DNA of 64,000 nt. It comes from Wuchereria bancrofti. Taxonomy: Eukaryota; Nematoda; Chromadorea; Rhabditida; Onchocercidae. Location of the stretch: the NCBI GenBank assembly GCA_005281725.1, contig SSBO01000012.1:19853060-19917059 (forward strand). Direction: 5' to 3'. The position numbers were made by a program, and so were the translations under genes. Positions 11,348 through 23,100 of this stretch are shown one piece after another. A model generated the notes under the pieces. It was not told the origin of the DNA. It did no database searches and saw only the letters and a program-made list of their open reading frames with translations. How positions within the stretch are numbered: the stretch's first letter is position 1; each line of letters begins with the position of its first letter.

Positions 11348-12533
11348 TTATTTCACATATTGACCTATGAATAGAACAGTCTCCAAATTATTGACAATTG
11401 CAAAGAGAAATGGATGATCAGCAACGAAACGATGTTGCGAAGCGCTGCGATTTATTAAATCAACTACTGTAACAGCCGTTGATTCCGTTCCTTTTTCATC
11501 TATCTGTAAGTAAATAAATTTACAGTTTTAAAAAAATTTCGAAATATTCAGAAAGAAACAATTGCTAATTCTCTATTAAAAAAAAGTTCACACCAACCTC
11601 AATGAAGCCTGCATGCATAATTTTGCCAACAGAAACTGGAACTGTAGTGTTTACTAGCTCTCTAAAATTGCTTGCTGCACTGAAAATATCTGTGATGCCA
11701 ATTTTTTGTAGAGCATCTTTCAGGTCCAATTTTTCTTCCACTTGAAATTTTGGTATAATGACCTGAAGTAATTTTGAAATGATATCAAAATCTTTTTATT
11801 GCTTATATATAAAAGAAAGAACGGAATAGAATAAAAGTAGCAAACAAATCCATTGGAAATGCTTTTTTTAATCTCCCATAATTTTATGCATTAGTTTGTT
11901 TAGCAAAGTTAATTACAATTGGATGAATCACTTACAGTTACGGAGCTTCTTTTTGTATCATTAATATATTTGAATAGATCTTCACCCGTTAATTTTGCTA
12001 GAACATTAGATAAGCCGAAGCGTGCTTTTGGCAGAATGAAAACCATTTCTATTTTAGTGTGAGTATAAGGTAGTTTGATAACTTGCACAAGATTGTCTTC
12101 GTAATAAGGCGCTTTAATGCTATTCGTCATCATCGGTATCTGAATGAAACGAAGTGCTGATGAAATACACATGTACTTATTCAATGTGTGAGCAATCTAA
12201 AATAAATTAGAGGCTGCTAACTGTAATAAGTATTTACATATTTAGTGGTTTCTTTTCTTTTTCAGAAATATGAAATTCTCTTTCTTTGGTCACAGCCTTC
12301 ATGAATTGATTTTTCCAAGTGGCTTTGAAATAAATTGCATTCATGAGCAAAATATTTGTATCCTTGTTGATACTGTCCTCTTTTATTAAATCTTTAATTT
12401 TCTTGTTTGTTTTCCTCGAAATCCATTTATTGATTCCCTAAAAATATATGGAAAATTTATGAAAATTGAACATTAGCGCAGTGTTTGGTTATTTCGTCGC
12501 AAATGAATTGATTGATGGTTCGTACAGATTTAA

Positions 12534-12570
<37 letters not shown>

Positions 12571-13392
12571 ATTTCAACCTCACCTTTCGATCTTCATATC
12601 ATTTTTGCATTTTGTCAGTGAACATACCTGAACAAATCCCTTCCTCTTCTCAAAACTGAATTCATGCACTGTTTCGTTGTAATACAGTCGAAGCATTCTT
12701 TTGAAGCTGTCTTTTACAGGAAATCCCTTCCTTACGCAAAAACGATTTGCTACATTCAATTTATATTTTTTGCTTTTTATTTTTGCGCTATCAGCTATTT
12801 GATTGGCGAATTGTTTTCGAAGATCAGATGTCCTTGCAGCTGAAAATTAAAATTAGTCAGAATCATTTTATTTCTGAAATATATTCTTCCAATTATGACA
12901 TTCTAGGCTACTGAAACCTTCACTGCTTTGGTGATAAAACAAAATGTGAAGATATCTCATAAGAAAAAAATCTTAAATTTAAATATTTTCACTCTATAGT
13001 TACTTCCTCCAAGAATTTTCTGCAATTGCTCCTTTGTTTTACCATTCGTTGCGAGGTAAACCATAAACAGTGAAGTTGACACAGAAAAAGGAGATAGAAT
13101 GGCTGATTTATCATCTTTCGCTGTTTTTTGCATTAAGTTCACCGTAAAGTTAAACAGCGCACGATTTATCAATGAACTGAAAAAAGATCGTTAATGATGA
13201 AAAATAAGAATTCTGAATTTGGAAATGTACTGAAGAAAGGTATCATTACTGATGGTTAGACACTACCAATAGTTTAATTATTTGATTACTGAGAATGTCT
13301 TTGGGAAAGTTTCTTACGTACATTTCTCCAAATATCGATACAAACTGAATGCTTGAAAATATAAATAATGCGGTGATTATTGCATAATTCAT
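11348..13392 (-). CDS. Secreted serpin 2, inhibitory-type hinge, one doubtful junction
   Basis: Seven exons: 13392-13322, 13176-13004, 12839-12628, 12437-12238, 12139-11936, 11762-11598, 11503-11348. It has an N-terminal signal peptide (IITALFIFSSIQFVSIF) and serpin marks SPFSVSTSLFMVYLATNG, NAIYFKATWKNQF, EFHIS, IEMVFILPK and ADHPFLFAIV. The reactive loop is DEKGTESTAVT followed by VVDLINRSASQ, a nearly canonical hinge. Counting from the hinge puts Arg at P1 and Ser at P1', which predicts inhibition of trypsin-like proteases. The oddity is exon 4: its only GT donor (GTAAAT, after AAATAT) leaves two extra bases, while exon 5 (IPMMT) needs phase 0, and no upstream AG restores frame. Either a non-standard donor is used, or a two-base AT gain has broken the gene. 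It is about 393 residues if the junction were in frame. Confidence 0.8.
12536..12567. repeat. (TA)n microsatellite
   Basis: About 16 uninterrupted TA units lie inside the third intron of serpin 2 (between exons 3 and 4). It is likely to vary in length between individuals. Confidence 0.9.
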
Positions 13393-13403
13393 AATTCTTT
13401 CTG
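13393..13403 (-). promoter_or_regulatory. Splice acceptor just before serpin 2 start
   Basis: On the minus strand TATTTCAG ends 8 bases before the ATG at 13392. This matches the arrangement at serpin 1 and fits trans-splicing of a spliced leader. Confidence 0.45.
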
Positions 13404-14059
13404 AAATACTACTAATGTAGTACTCAACCTGTTGAAATAATGGAACACAAGTAATGCTTGAATCCCGTAAATATAATTATAAAAGTTTTGAATTAGCTCA
13501 TAATCGAATATATAGCAAGAATTGTCGCCCTATGGTCCAACTTCATTTCTACCATCTAAAATAGATTGGAACTATACAAGACAGCAAAGTGAGGTGTCAC
13601 TAAGCTGAAAAATATTTACATATCACTGAGTTAAGTAAATTATCGATGTTTGCTTGTTATTTTCAACTCGCAACCATTTACTCTTGCATTTCATATCTAC
13701 CCTTTAAAAGTTACATACACATTTTGCAGACTGAAAGTGAGTAGATGCATTTATTTGTATTTTTACCGTACCATTCACCTGTGTTGATACAACAATCGGT
13801 ACAAACATTACCAATGGTTATTTTCTGGTTATGGTTATGCAAACAGTAAAGCTTATTTGATTCAAATCATTCATTACTAATGGAAGAGATATTTCCATTA
13901 CATTTTTTTCAACTCTTAACAAACAGCAGTATCTGAGGCGAAAATTTGCATGAGATAAAATTATTTCTTGATGCATTGTTGTTGCTCCTAAAATTTGATC
14001 ATCTATCAAAACTTCCAAATATTTGCCATGTAATTTCATTCTTTTAAAAAATTTGAAGA
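13404..14059. other. Region between serpin 2 and serpin pseudogene, no gene
   Basis: No coding exon is supported. A 73-codon minus-strand frame (13818-14039) shows no recognisable domain. I looked for exons 1-3 of the third serpin here and did not find them. Confidence 0.45.
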
Positions 14060-14351
14060 GTTCTCCTTAAGTTTCACATTTATTAAAATGTTTCAAACTG
14101 CAACTAATTCCCTTTTTAATTCTTAATTTGTATCAAATCTACGAAGAAATGACAATTCTTCGGATAACATGATATAAAACGTCAACTTTGCTTATTAGAT
14201 TATTTCAAATATGCATTCTTTTTTCAACAGCAATTCTTGAATGCAAAAGTTGTAAACATCACTGATATATATTACCGTTGATACAATGAGTTGTGGAATG
14301 AAACAGTGTCTCCTTCATATCTTATCACAAATATCTTGTCAACAGTCAAAA
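14060..14351 (-). repeat. Dispersed repeat copy abutting serpin pseudogene
   Basis: About 290 bases match the left arm of inverted repeat 2 (about 3290-3595) at roughly 80-85 percent by eye, sharing for example CTTTTTAATTCTTAATTTGT and GTTGTAAACATCACTGATAT. Similarity stops right after the phrase TCAACAGTCAAAATG, 25 bases before the first retained serpin exon. The repeat therefore sits where exons 1-3 of the third serpin should be. Confidence 0.75.
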
Positions 14352-14376
14352 TGGCAGCAGTAAAGTTCTCTTTCAG

Positions 14377-15462
14377 GAAATCAACAATTGGGTATCGCAA
14401 AAGACTAATCATAAAATAAGGGAGTAAATAACAGCAGACGATATCAATAAGGATACCAAAATGTTGCTACTAAATGTAATATAGTACTTGGGACACACAG
14501 TTTGATGACATCAATACTCATGACGAAATATTTTACATTTCTTAGCACGAAATGAAAAATGTGAATACCTTCTGGAATATTGAAGCCGCAAGCTGTTTCT
14601 TTCAAAATTTCTTTCAAAATGCATTCATGTTGAATAAATTTGTCTGTGCTTTCTCTATCATTTCTATTTTCTTAGGTGTCAATGATGACATTAGAATCGG
14701 AATTCCCGTACTACAAGGACCATTCTGTGCAAGTTATCAAATTGCCTTATATTGGTGAAAATGTGGAAATGGTCTTCATATTGCCAAAAATACGCTTTGG
14801 CTTGCAAAATGTTTTGAGAAATTTAACGGGTCGAGATCTACTTTCATATATTTCTTCAGCTGCACCAAACGACGTATCGGTAAAACATTGTCATTTGCTT
14901 TTTTCGATATGCCATTCGATTTAAGATTTTTAAAGTTTTATTGTTATCGATTTAATGTTCTTCGGCTTTCAGCTAAAATTACCGAAATTCCGTTTGGAAG
15001 GAAAATTGAATTTGAAAGAAACTCTACAAAAAATGGTACTGAAAATGCTGTCAGTGAAACAGCTAATTTCGGAAAGCTTACTAATGATGCATTCTCTGTA
15101 AGCAACAACATGCATAGAGGCTTCATTGAGGTCTGGAGAATATTCATTAAATGAAAATTTTGATGAAAACTATTAAAGACAATTACAAACATATCTTTTT
15201 AATAAATTACCTCGTAAATTACCTCGTAAAATTCAATCGAATCATTTATTTGCAGGTAAATGAAAAAGGAACAGAATCAGCAGCCGCTACTATATTTGAG
15301 TTAGAGGATCGCATATTAACTACATCCGATTTTATCGCTGATCGACCATTCCTCTTTGCAATTGTTCAGAACTTGAAGACTGTTCTGTTTTCGGGTCAAT
15401 TCATGATCATTTGTGATCATTTGCATCATTTTTGTTGCTATATAAAATTTTTACCTGCATAG
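14377..15462 (+). pseudogene. Serpin 3, truncated pseudogene (exons 4-7 only)
   Basis: Four serpin exons remain: 14377 to about 14500, 14676-14879, 14973-15130 and 15256-15462. Exon 4 starts EINNWVSQKTNHKIRE, hits TAA at 14425, continues ITADDINKDTKMLLLNVI, and hits TAG at 14482; the NAIYFKG core is lost. Exon 5 (204 bases, the same size as in the other two genes) encodes PYIGENVEMVFILPK. Exon 6 begins LKLPKFRLEGKLNL and then shifts frame: it is 158 bases against 159 in serpin 1, and ANFGKLTNDAFSV appears in another frame. This is consistent with loss of one base near 15034. Exon 7 keeps a canonical inhibitory hinge (VNEKGTESAAAT) with Arg at the counted P1 position. Exons 1-3 are absent. It is not expected to make a serpin. 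Confidence 0.85.
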
Positions 15463-18400
15463 ATTTATTTTAGCTCTAGTAAGTTATTTTTTTCTAATAA
15501 GTTTTTCTAGTAAGTTATTTTATTGTTCTTGTTTTTTCTTTTTTTTGAGTTTAACGTCTACTTCATTATCTCACATGATAGATATTATTATGTTTGATAG
15601 GTTATCACAAATGAATTCACAAAAATTAAACATACGTTTGGTACAAATACTATATTGTGTGATGGGCTCTAACATTGGTATTTCCATAATATCTTCAAAT
15701 TCATATATTTGTTCATTAACATTTGGTTTGCATGAATCAGTATTATGAAAAACTATTTACAATCAAAATTTATGATTTATCAAATGGTCAAATTTTTGAG
15801 CGTCGAGAAACGAAATTGTTTGACCGAACAATAATCAGTCTAAGAGACAGTTTGCTATAATTTCCTCGACTTTTTCGATTTAAATTTGCTTAAAAAACCG
15901 AAAGGACCGTGCTATATTTCGTTTATTTACTATCTGACAAATTTTATCAAAATTTTGGGAGTCAAACATTTTTGAGATATTTCCGCACCGTCGTCTTAAT
16001 ATTTCATTCCCTAATCATCTTTATCGATAATTATAGAATGTGGCAATGTTATTTTGACAAAATTTTCAGCTTTTTTAAGGGCTTATCACTCCTTAGCTAA
16101 TGCTCATTTTTTAAATGTTCATTTTCACGTAAAAACTTTTCTCTCCAATTAAAGGAGAATATGTGGAATCCGGCTAACAACAGTTAACAATGTAAATCTG
16201 AAAGCTTTCAACTTCAAACATTATTTCTTGATTATAAATCTACAGGTAAACAATATTGTAATTGATAATATGAAAATCAATCGACAGCATTATGGCCTAA
16301 CAATCGAGAAAATATTAAGCACTTTTTGATTTCTTTATGATACTATTTTTCTTTGCAATACTATTGAAGAATCAAATTTTATGAAGAAAAGATTGAATTG
16401 TTTCATTTTCTCGCCATCATTTAAACTTTTATGAAAAAAAAAATTTATTTTGCAATTAAGCGTAAATGTTAAAATCACCAAAATTAATCAATAATCATCG
16501 AACAGTTCAGTGGAAAAAAAAATTGCCACTTGCGCAGGTCACCACCGATCGCCTACACTTTTCTTTTTTATCAACAAAAAAAAATTATTGATGACGATAG
16601 TTTTGTCAAAATGTTCATTTTTTTTTCTCAAAAAATTTCTCAAATTATCTCTGAATGAATAGTGGTGTAACCAGAACTTGTCATAGTAAATTCATGACAT
16701 TCTGTGAATCATCCAGCAATTTTTGCTTCTCTAAAATAAGTAACAAATGTTAGAAATTTTTAGGATTGAATTTTTATTCACTCGAAAAAATTTTAAAATG
16801 ATAGATTGCAAAGCTGAAAATTGGAAGAGCTTTTGAGATCACTTCATATATTCTCTACCAAACTTCAATCTTTTTATTTTTCACTTTTCTTTTCTCAATT
16901 ATTTTACATTTTACATCAAACTTCTATTTTGCTTTATTGTTTATGCCCAACATCAGAAATATTAGAATAAAAGCTTAAAAAGCTTTCTTTTTTAAATCTT
17001 TATTTCTGCCTTTTTTCCTCTTCTTCCTTCCCTGTCTATTTCTCAAATATTATTCGATTTCGTTTTATGAAATGATGATTAAATCGTGTTGAGCCATTAT
17101 TGCTATCCAATATAACTCGTTCTCTGTATAAGATAAATAACATTACAGTATGATAGCGACAAGAGTAGTTAAATTGAAGAATAACAATAAGATAAAATAA
17201 ATCTAAAAATTTGAAGTGTTTTAAAAAAAAAAGCTATGTCTTTTTTCAGCTGATTTTTATCCAAATATTTAAATAATTATTGATAAAACTGTAAACAGGA
17301 GGCAAATAAGAGCAAATGATTTAGAGGAAAATACACAAACAATATATTTATTATTGCTTGTTAAAAAATAATAAAAAAGATGAAAAAAGAAAAATAATGA
17401 AAATTATTATCCTAGAACATAACATTTTCGTATTTATGCATATATATTTATAAATATTTATTTGTTTAAAATAAACTTATGCATATGCACTGCATTTCAA
17501 ATCACATTTGCCTCATGATTAATTGGAAAAAAATCAATTAGACGTGAGGAAAACCATATGTTAAATAATCATATGAGGAAAATTATATCAATTTCATCAC
17601 TGTAATAGAAGAATTATAATGTAATAATAAAATTGAATAAAAAAGGAAATTAATGAATTATGAACCCGTTTTATTTTAAAATATTATGAAATCTTGTTTA
17701 TATTTGAAATTTGTACAAATTTAGTTAAAAATATTTGAGAATATTTTATATAAGTATGCAACAACACAAATGATTATTGATTAAATCGTTGAAATATTAC
17801 TTTTTTCTTTTCTTTTTTCTGATAAATTTTGACTTAAATATTGTGAATTTAATTGAATATGATGAGGTATCAAGCAGTATTTTTTCCTTGCATTTTCTGT
17901 GAAATGGGATTTTATAATAACAAGGAATGGAAAATAAGCAAGAAAAATTAGGCAGCTTTAAGATGTGCTACTGAAAATTTGTTATGTATTAAATAGCGTT
18001 TACAACATTCACAATCAGATGATAAAAATTTATTTTGATGATCTGATCTGTAGATAAATTTAAACAGTAAATCTTTTAATCGTAACTTTTGTAACATTTT
18101 CTTGCATGTTAGTACAGCAATAGATTTGTGTTTAATAAATCATTTACTTATTTAGCAAATCAATTTACTTATAATTTCTCCATTTCTATGTTTGCTCGTT
18201 TTAATTTGATTAATTTCAGGAAATTTTGTAAACTAAAAAAGTAAATGATGCGCAAAAATGGTAAATTAAAGCACCGAGATATTTTAACACATTGTTTAAG
18301 ATGAAACAAAATAAAATATTGAAATTTTGAAATGAGCAAAATTAAGGGACGAAACAAGATGATATGATATGATATCGAGTGAACAAATTGGGAACAATTA

Positions 18401-18576
18401 TCTCTGTTTAGATTTTTCTTTTCCTTTTTTTTTGATATTAAAACGTAAGGTTGTGAAAATTAGCAATACCGATCGATTGTAATCTCCAAAAAGAGAAATC
18501 CAAAAAATAAAATAGGAGAGATTGATGTTTAGTGAAATTATCTTAGTAAATTGATATGTTGATAATTTGTAACAAT
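15463..18576. other. 3.1-kb convergent intergenic region, no gene
   Basis: Very AT-rich. The small frames at 15545-15748, 15909-16100 and 18169-18357 have no coding character that I can recognise. It contains the 3' flank of the KCNQ gene on the minus strand. Confidence 0.5.
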
Positions 18577-20142
18577 TTAGAAGAAATCAATACGTGTACT
18601 ACTCGACTTCTCATCCTTTTGACTATCCAATAATGGTTCCAATTCATTGCTATCAATATGATGTGATAATACAGCTGCCGTTTGATTGATATTGTTTGGC
18701 GTTTCCAATGGTGTCCAAAACTGTGTTCGAGCTGATCCCGTATTCAATGAGTTTTCGGAGTTTCCTTTAAAATTTAAAATTTGGTTTATCATTTAATCAG
18801 TTAATTGTCACCGAGTGAAATCAATCTTCTTAAGGTCGAATATTTTTATTGGTTTAATTTTATGCCTAATTTATAAAATTGAAATGAATGAACTTACTCG
18901 AAAGGTTGGATCCCAAGATGGGACAATTTGATTGAAACTGTCCATCGTCTTCATCAGATTTATCGGATGTTGGAAGCATTTCCGTATCATTTGACGATGT
19001 TGTGGTACATTGTGGAGCTGAACTGTCAAGCCTAAAAATTCCTAACACTTTTTTTTTGATATTTCCTGAATGGTCTGATTCTACTTGATGTGTCACTCAT
19101 AAAAATTTAGGATTAAAATTAAGTTAAAACTAAATTTTAGACCAAAAATTTTAATTTAAATGATAGCACAAGAATTAATGCAAATATTACTTCACTGTGG
19201 AAGATGTTCCAGGTTCAGAATTGGCTATAATACGCTGTGGAGCTGAATTTGGAATTCGGAATGGAAATGGATAATCACCTAATTGCTTTTTTTGATTTTT
19301 ATTTTCCAGAAATATTTCGAGCAATAAATCCAATTTTTTATCAATTTTTTGCATCTGTAACAAACATTATTGTCATTTTGTTTTCAACGAGATATATGTC
19401 ATCCATCAAGTAATTTTATAATACCACACTTTAAATTTAAAAAAAGAAAAAGTTAAAGAATTGCATTAGAAAATAATCAATAAAAGTTTGGAAATGATAG
19501 GAAAATTCATAATTTGAAATCAGAATATTCATTAATATATTTTCTTTTTGAAATCACTTCATTACTTTAAGAGAAAAAAGAAAAAACAAAATTTGTATAA
19601 ACAGACGTATGTATACCTGCATTTCCATAATAATTACTCGATGCGTTAAGGACACTTTTACTTCCTCTTTCGGTTTTCCAACAATTTGATCCAACCTAAA
19701 AAAGAAGTATCCACTAAAATTGTTAATTTTATTCCTTTAATTCTAAATTAAATTACGTTTCCCAAGAAGTACTTTCGCTACGTTGATCCATTGCATAGAT
19801 GATAAGATTAATTAATGATATTAGACTAAGTAAATTATTGTAAAGTATTGGAAATGCTGCTACAGTTCATATAAACTTTAGTATTTTATCATTTGTGTAA
19901 TTTTACACATTATTAACATTATGATAATAACCTTTGTTGCACATGTTTGACACGTGCTTGTAAATCAACATGACCAGCGGAATATTGCTCGATGACATCT
20001 TTGACATCATATGGTTTTAAAGCTTCTTTAAATTTACGCCTTGCAACAAGAAGTTGTATACGACGAATTGCTCGTATGACATTTTTTAGTGATGGAGTAA
20101 ATTCATCCATTGATTTTGGTTGCAATGATGGTGAATCATCAT
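18577..20142 (-). CDS. kqt-3: KCNQ C-terminal exons: helix B, linker, coiled coil, tail
   Basis: Five exons: 20142-19932, 19695-19617, 19354-19191, 19031-18898, 18764-18577. The first carries helix B ([20 protein letters not shown], then [19 protein letters not shown]). In KCNQ channels this part binds calmodulin and leads to the tetramerisation region. RLDQIVGKP follows across a splice at an AGG codon, very close to the KCNQ1 wording [26 protein letters not shown] is a short leucine-heptad coil suited to subunit assembly. The last two exons encode a Ser/Thr/Asp-rich tail with no known domain and end at TAA 18577-18579. At 19191 the text could be read as stop TAA after TVK, but the donor GTAATA joins in frame to the next exon, so a short isoform ending there by intron retention is possible. 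Confidence 0.8.
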
Positions 20143-23100
20143 CTGAAATAATATTTAAAGTAAAATTTATAGTCATTAATATTATAATAAAAAATTTGAA
20201 AATTGCATTAGAAATAGAAGGCTTTAAACATAAATATGAAAGATGGAATGTTATGAAATGATAGATGATACTATCACAAATAATATCGATGAGCATTTTT
20301 GATATTAGAAGGAAAAGAACTGGAAGATATAGCATGCTATTTAGAAGAAATAACAGCTTTATTGCATTAGCTGACTGAAAATTAAATAAGATGCATTATC
20401 AGTTTAAATTATTATCACATTAAAAAAAGATTTGAGCCAATGAAGAATAAGATACTTACTTAAAATAAACAATTTCAATTTAATGAATATTAAAAATAAG
20501 TTGAAAATGAATACATGCATGCATGCAAGCCATTAGCAGTAGCGAAAAAAAAAGTGAAAGTAAATATTATTATTATTATTTGGTGAATTATATTAAAATA
20601 CCAATATTGTAGATGTCAAGATGGGGTTCTCGGCGCAAACGTCGAGATTTTGTGAGTGATGCACAGGAGCCTAAATGATCCCACATTGTATGTTCTGTTC
20701 CTTCACGTTCATCCGATTCTCGATATTTCTGTTGCATCTTTTCCCACCAGTGATAGAGCGGTGCTATTACCAAATTATAATCACCCATCATATAATCACC
20801 ATCCTCTTCTGTCAAATATTTGCATAATGATAACGATTGATTTGGTTCCGCAGTTTCTCCTGATGGTTGCAGATTTTCTGAAGAAGCAAAGCAATGCTAA
20901 TGACACACTAATACCCACACAGACAAAGTGAAAAGCAGTAACAGTTAGTAAATTCAGAAGTATATTTGTAGGGTAAAAACTGATAGATGAAAAAAAAAAA
21001 AAAAAAAAAGAGCTAGATAGGATAAGAAACAGTGACTGTCAGGAATATTTTATTATTTCGTGTCCATCATTAATAGTGTATCGATCAACTTTTTGTTATG
21101 ATAATGGTTATCACAAATTAATTTGGTTGAACTATTAAAGATTGTACAAAAATAATTATAAATTTTAGAGCAGTGGAATTTGTTATTTCATACTAGCAGT
21201 ACATTTTCAGGGCAACTTTTTTTCTTTTTTCTATTGCCTTTGACATTAAGTCAAAGGGTAAATTTAGTGGATTTCATTTGTTCGAATTAGAAACACATCA
21301 TAAATTAAATTAAAGGGGACAATTGATGCACGACATCAAGTGTGCATTTAGCAATGTTATTGAAAAGTGTGGTCAAAAAACACTTACAAAACAGAATGAT
21401 TGACCACTTTGAGAATGAAAAGCGCAGTGATCGGTTATTGAAAGTTAAGTATGATTAATTAAAGGAAATTATTGAGGTATCTCCTTTTATAATTATGTGG
21501 GAAATTGCGCATTCGACCATTTTACACGTCCTTCGGCATTTCATGCAAGTTAGCTTAATGAATGGATAATTCATGAAAATTGTCTAATAAGAGGAAAAAA
21601 CGCCATTTAGATGCGTCGTATTTTAGTACATAGCTTTGCTTTATTGTTAATATTTGCTTCACCTTTCACAACACAGGAAAATGTCGTCATAATCGAAAAA
21701 TGTACGAATTATTCCCAATATTTTGCTAAATCTCAAAACACCGATTTCTAGAGCAAAGAAATAAACAAGCAAATTTTTCGCTGACAAAAAAAGTGTCATA
21801 CTTTGACATATGAAGATGTATTTAAGCTTAATTGCAGTAGTAAATTATAATTCAGAATCCAAAATTACTTTTAGTACTTTTATATCAATCTAATAACTTC
21901 AGATGGCAATATACAAGAATTATCCATTTTAGACTAAAATTACTGTGCTTCAAAATTTAATTGACGAAAAATTTTTTTCCAAATTTAAAAACTTTTTGAA
22001 TGGAATTATGAAAAAAAAATTAAATTAAAACAATAAGTCATAAGAAGAGAACAGCAGTAACAGTAAAAGTAGTAGTAAATAATAAATAGTGATAGTATCA
22101 GGAAGCAATCTTCGTTTCAACAATAATTGTTGTAGTGTTTGAAATGATATGAATAATTCGTTTGGTTCTTAAGATTTAAAAAAGAAAAGGAGGAAGAAAA
22201 ATGAAAGAATGAAATCGTTATTAGAAATAAAATAATCTATAAATTAATTACAAATCTTGATAATGAAATTAGAAATCTAACCAATATCAGCAGTTCCGAG
22301 TAATGTCGTAGTGTTAAAGGTTCTATTTGCGCCAGATGAATCGTCGTGACTTTTTTTATATGCAGTACTTGTACTGCTTCGAGCTTTTGCTTTCCAACCA
22401 CTTAAACTGAAACCCAAAGCGCCAAGACTTTCTACTTCGCTGTAATCTGATGCTGATATGAAACTGAAATGTTTTCAATTAGAATATCCACTATTTATTG
22501 CAAAATTTGTTTCAATTCTTTCCACCATTTAATTTTAGGTAAATAAATATATGATATTAGGCTAAAAAAATTTAATACATAATGTCAAATGTCCATTTTT
22601 TTAAAAATACTACAGGTCATTTAAACAATATCATTCAAGCTTATAAGTTGGATTTATAAAAATTAAAACTTTACTTGATGATTACAATGATTACGACAAT
22701 TAAATTTTTTACCTAATATCATCACTTTGTCGTGGTACGGCTAATGTTCGAACGATTGAACTACCGTGGCTAAATGGGTTCACTTTTCCCAGTTCTACCG
22801 TATCACCGGCATTACGATCAAGTGTACTCTCCGAACGACTTATCACATTAGATCCTGTACGCCGTTTTGTACTCTGCCGTATCCGACTGATCAAACTTGG
22901 CTGGCAACCATTGCCACCACTGCCACCACCACCACGACTACTGCAATATATCAAATTTTAATTTTGTAAAAAATTCCTAAAATTTATATAATAAATAATA
23001 CAACTGCATATAATTTATTATTTTTATCTATTAACTTTATCCTATTATTAAAAAAGACATGCAAAGTATAAGTTTTCTTAGACCAAATGAAAAAAAAAAA

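Noticed and set aside
13818..14039. 73-residue minus-strand frame near the serpin pseudogene
   Set aside because: I tested it for serpin exon similarity and found none; no splice context.
19992..20261. 89-residue plus-strand frame
   Set aside because: Antisense of the helix B exon of KCNQ.
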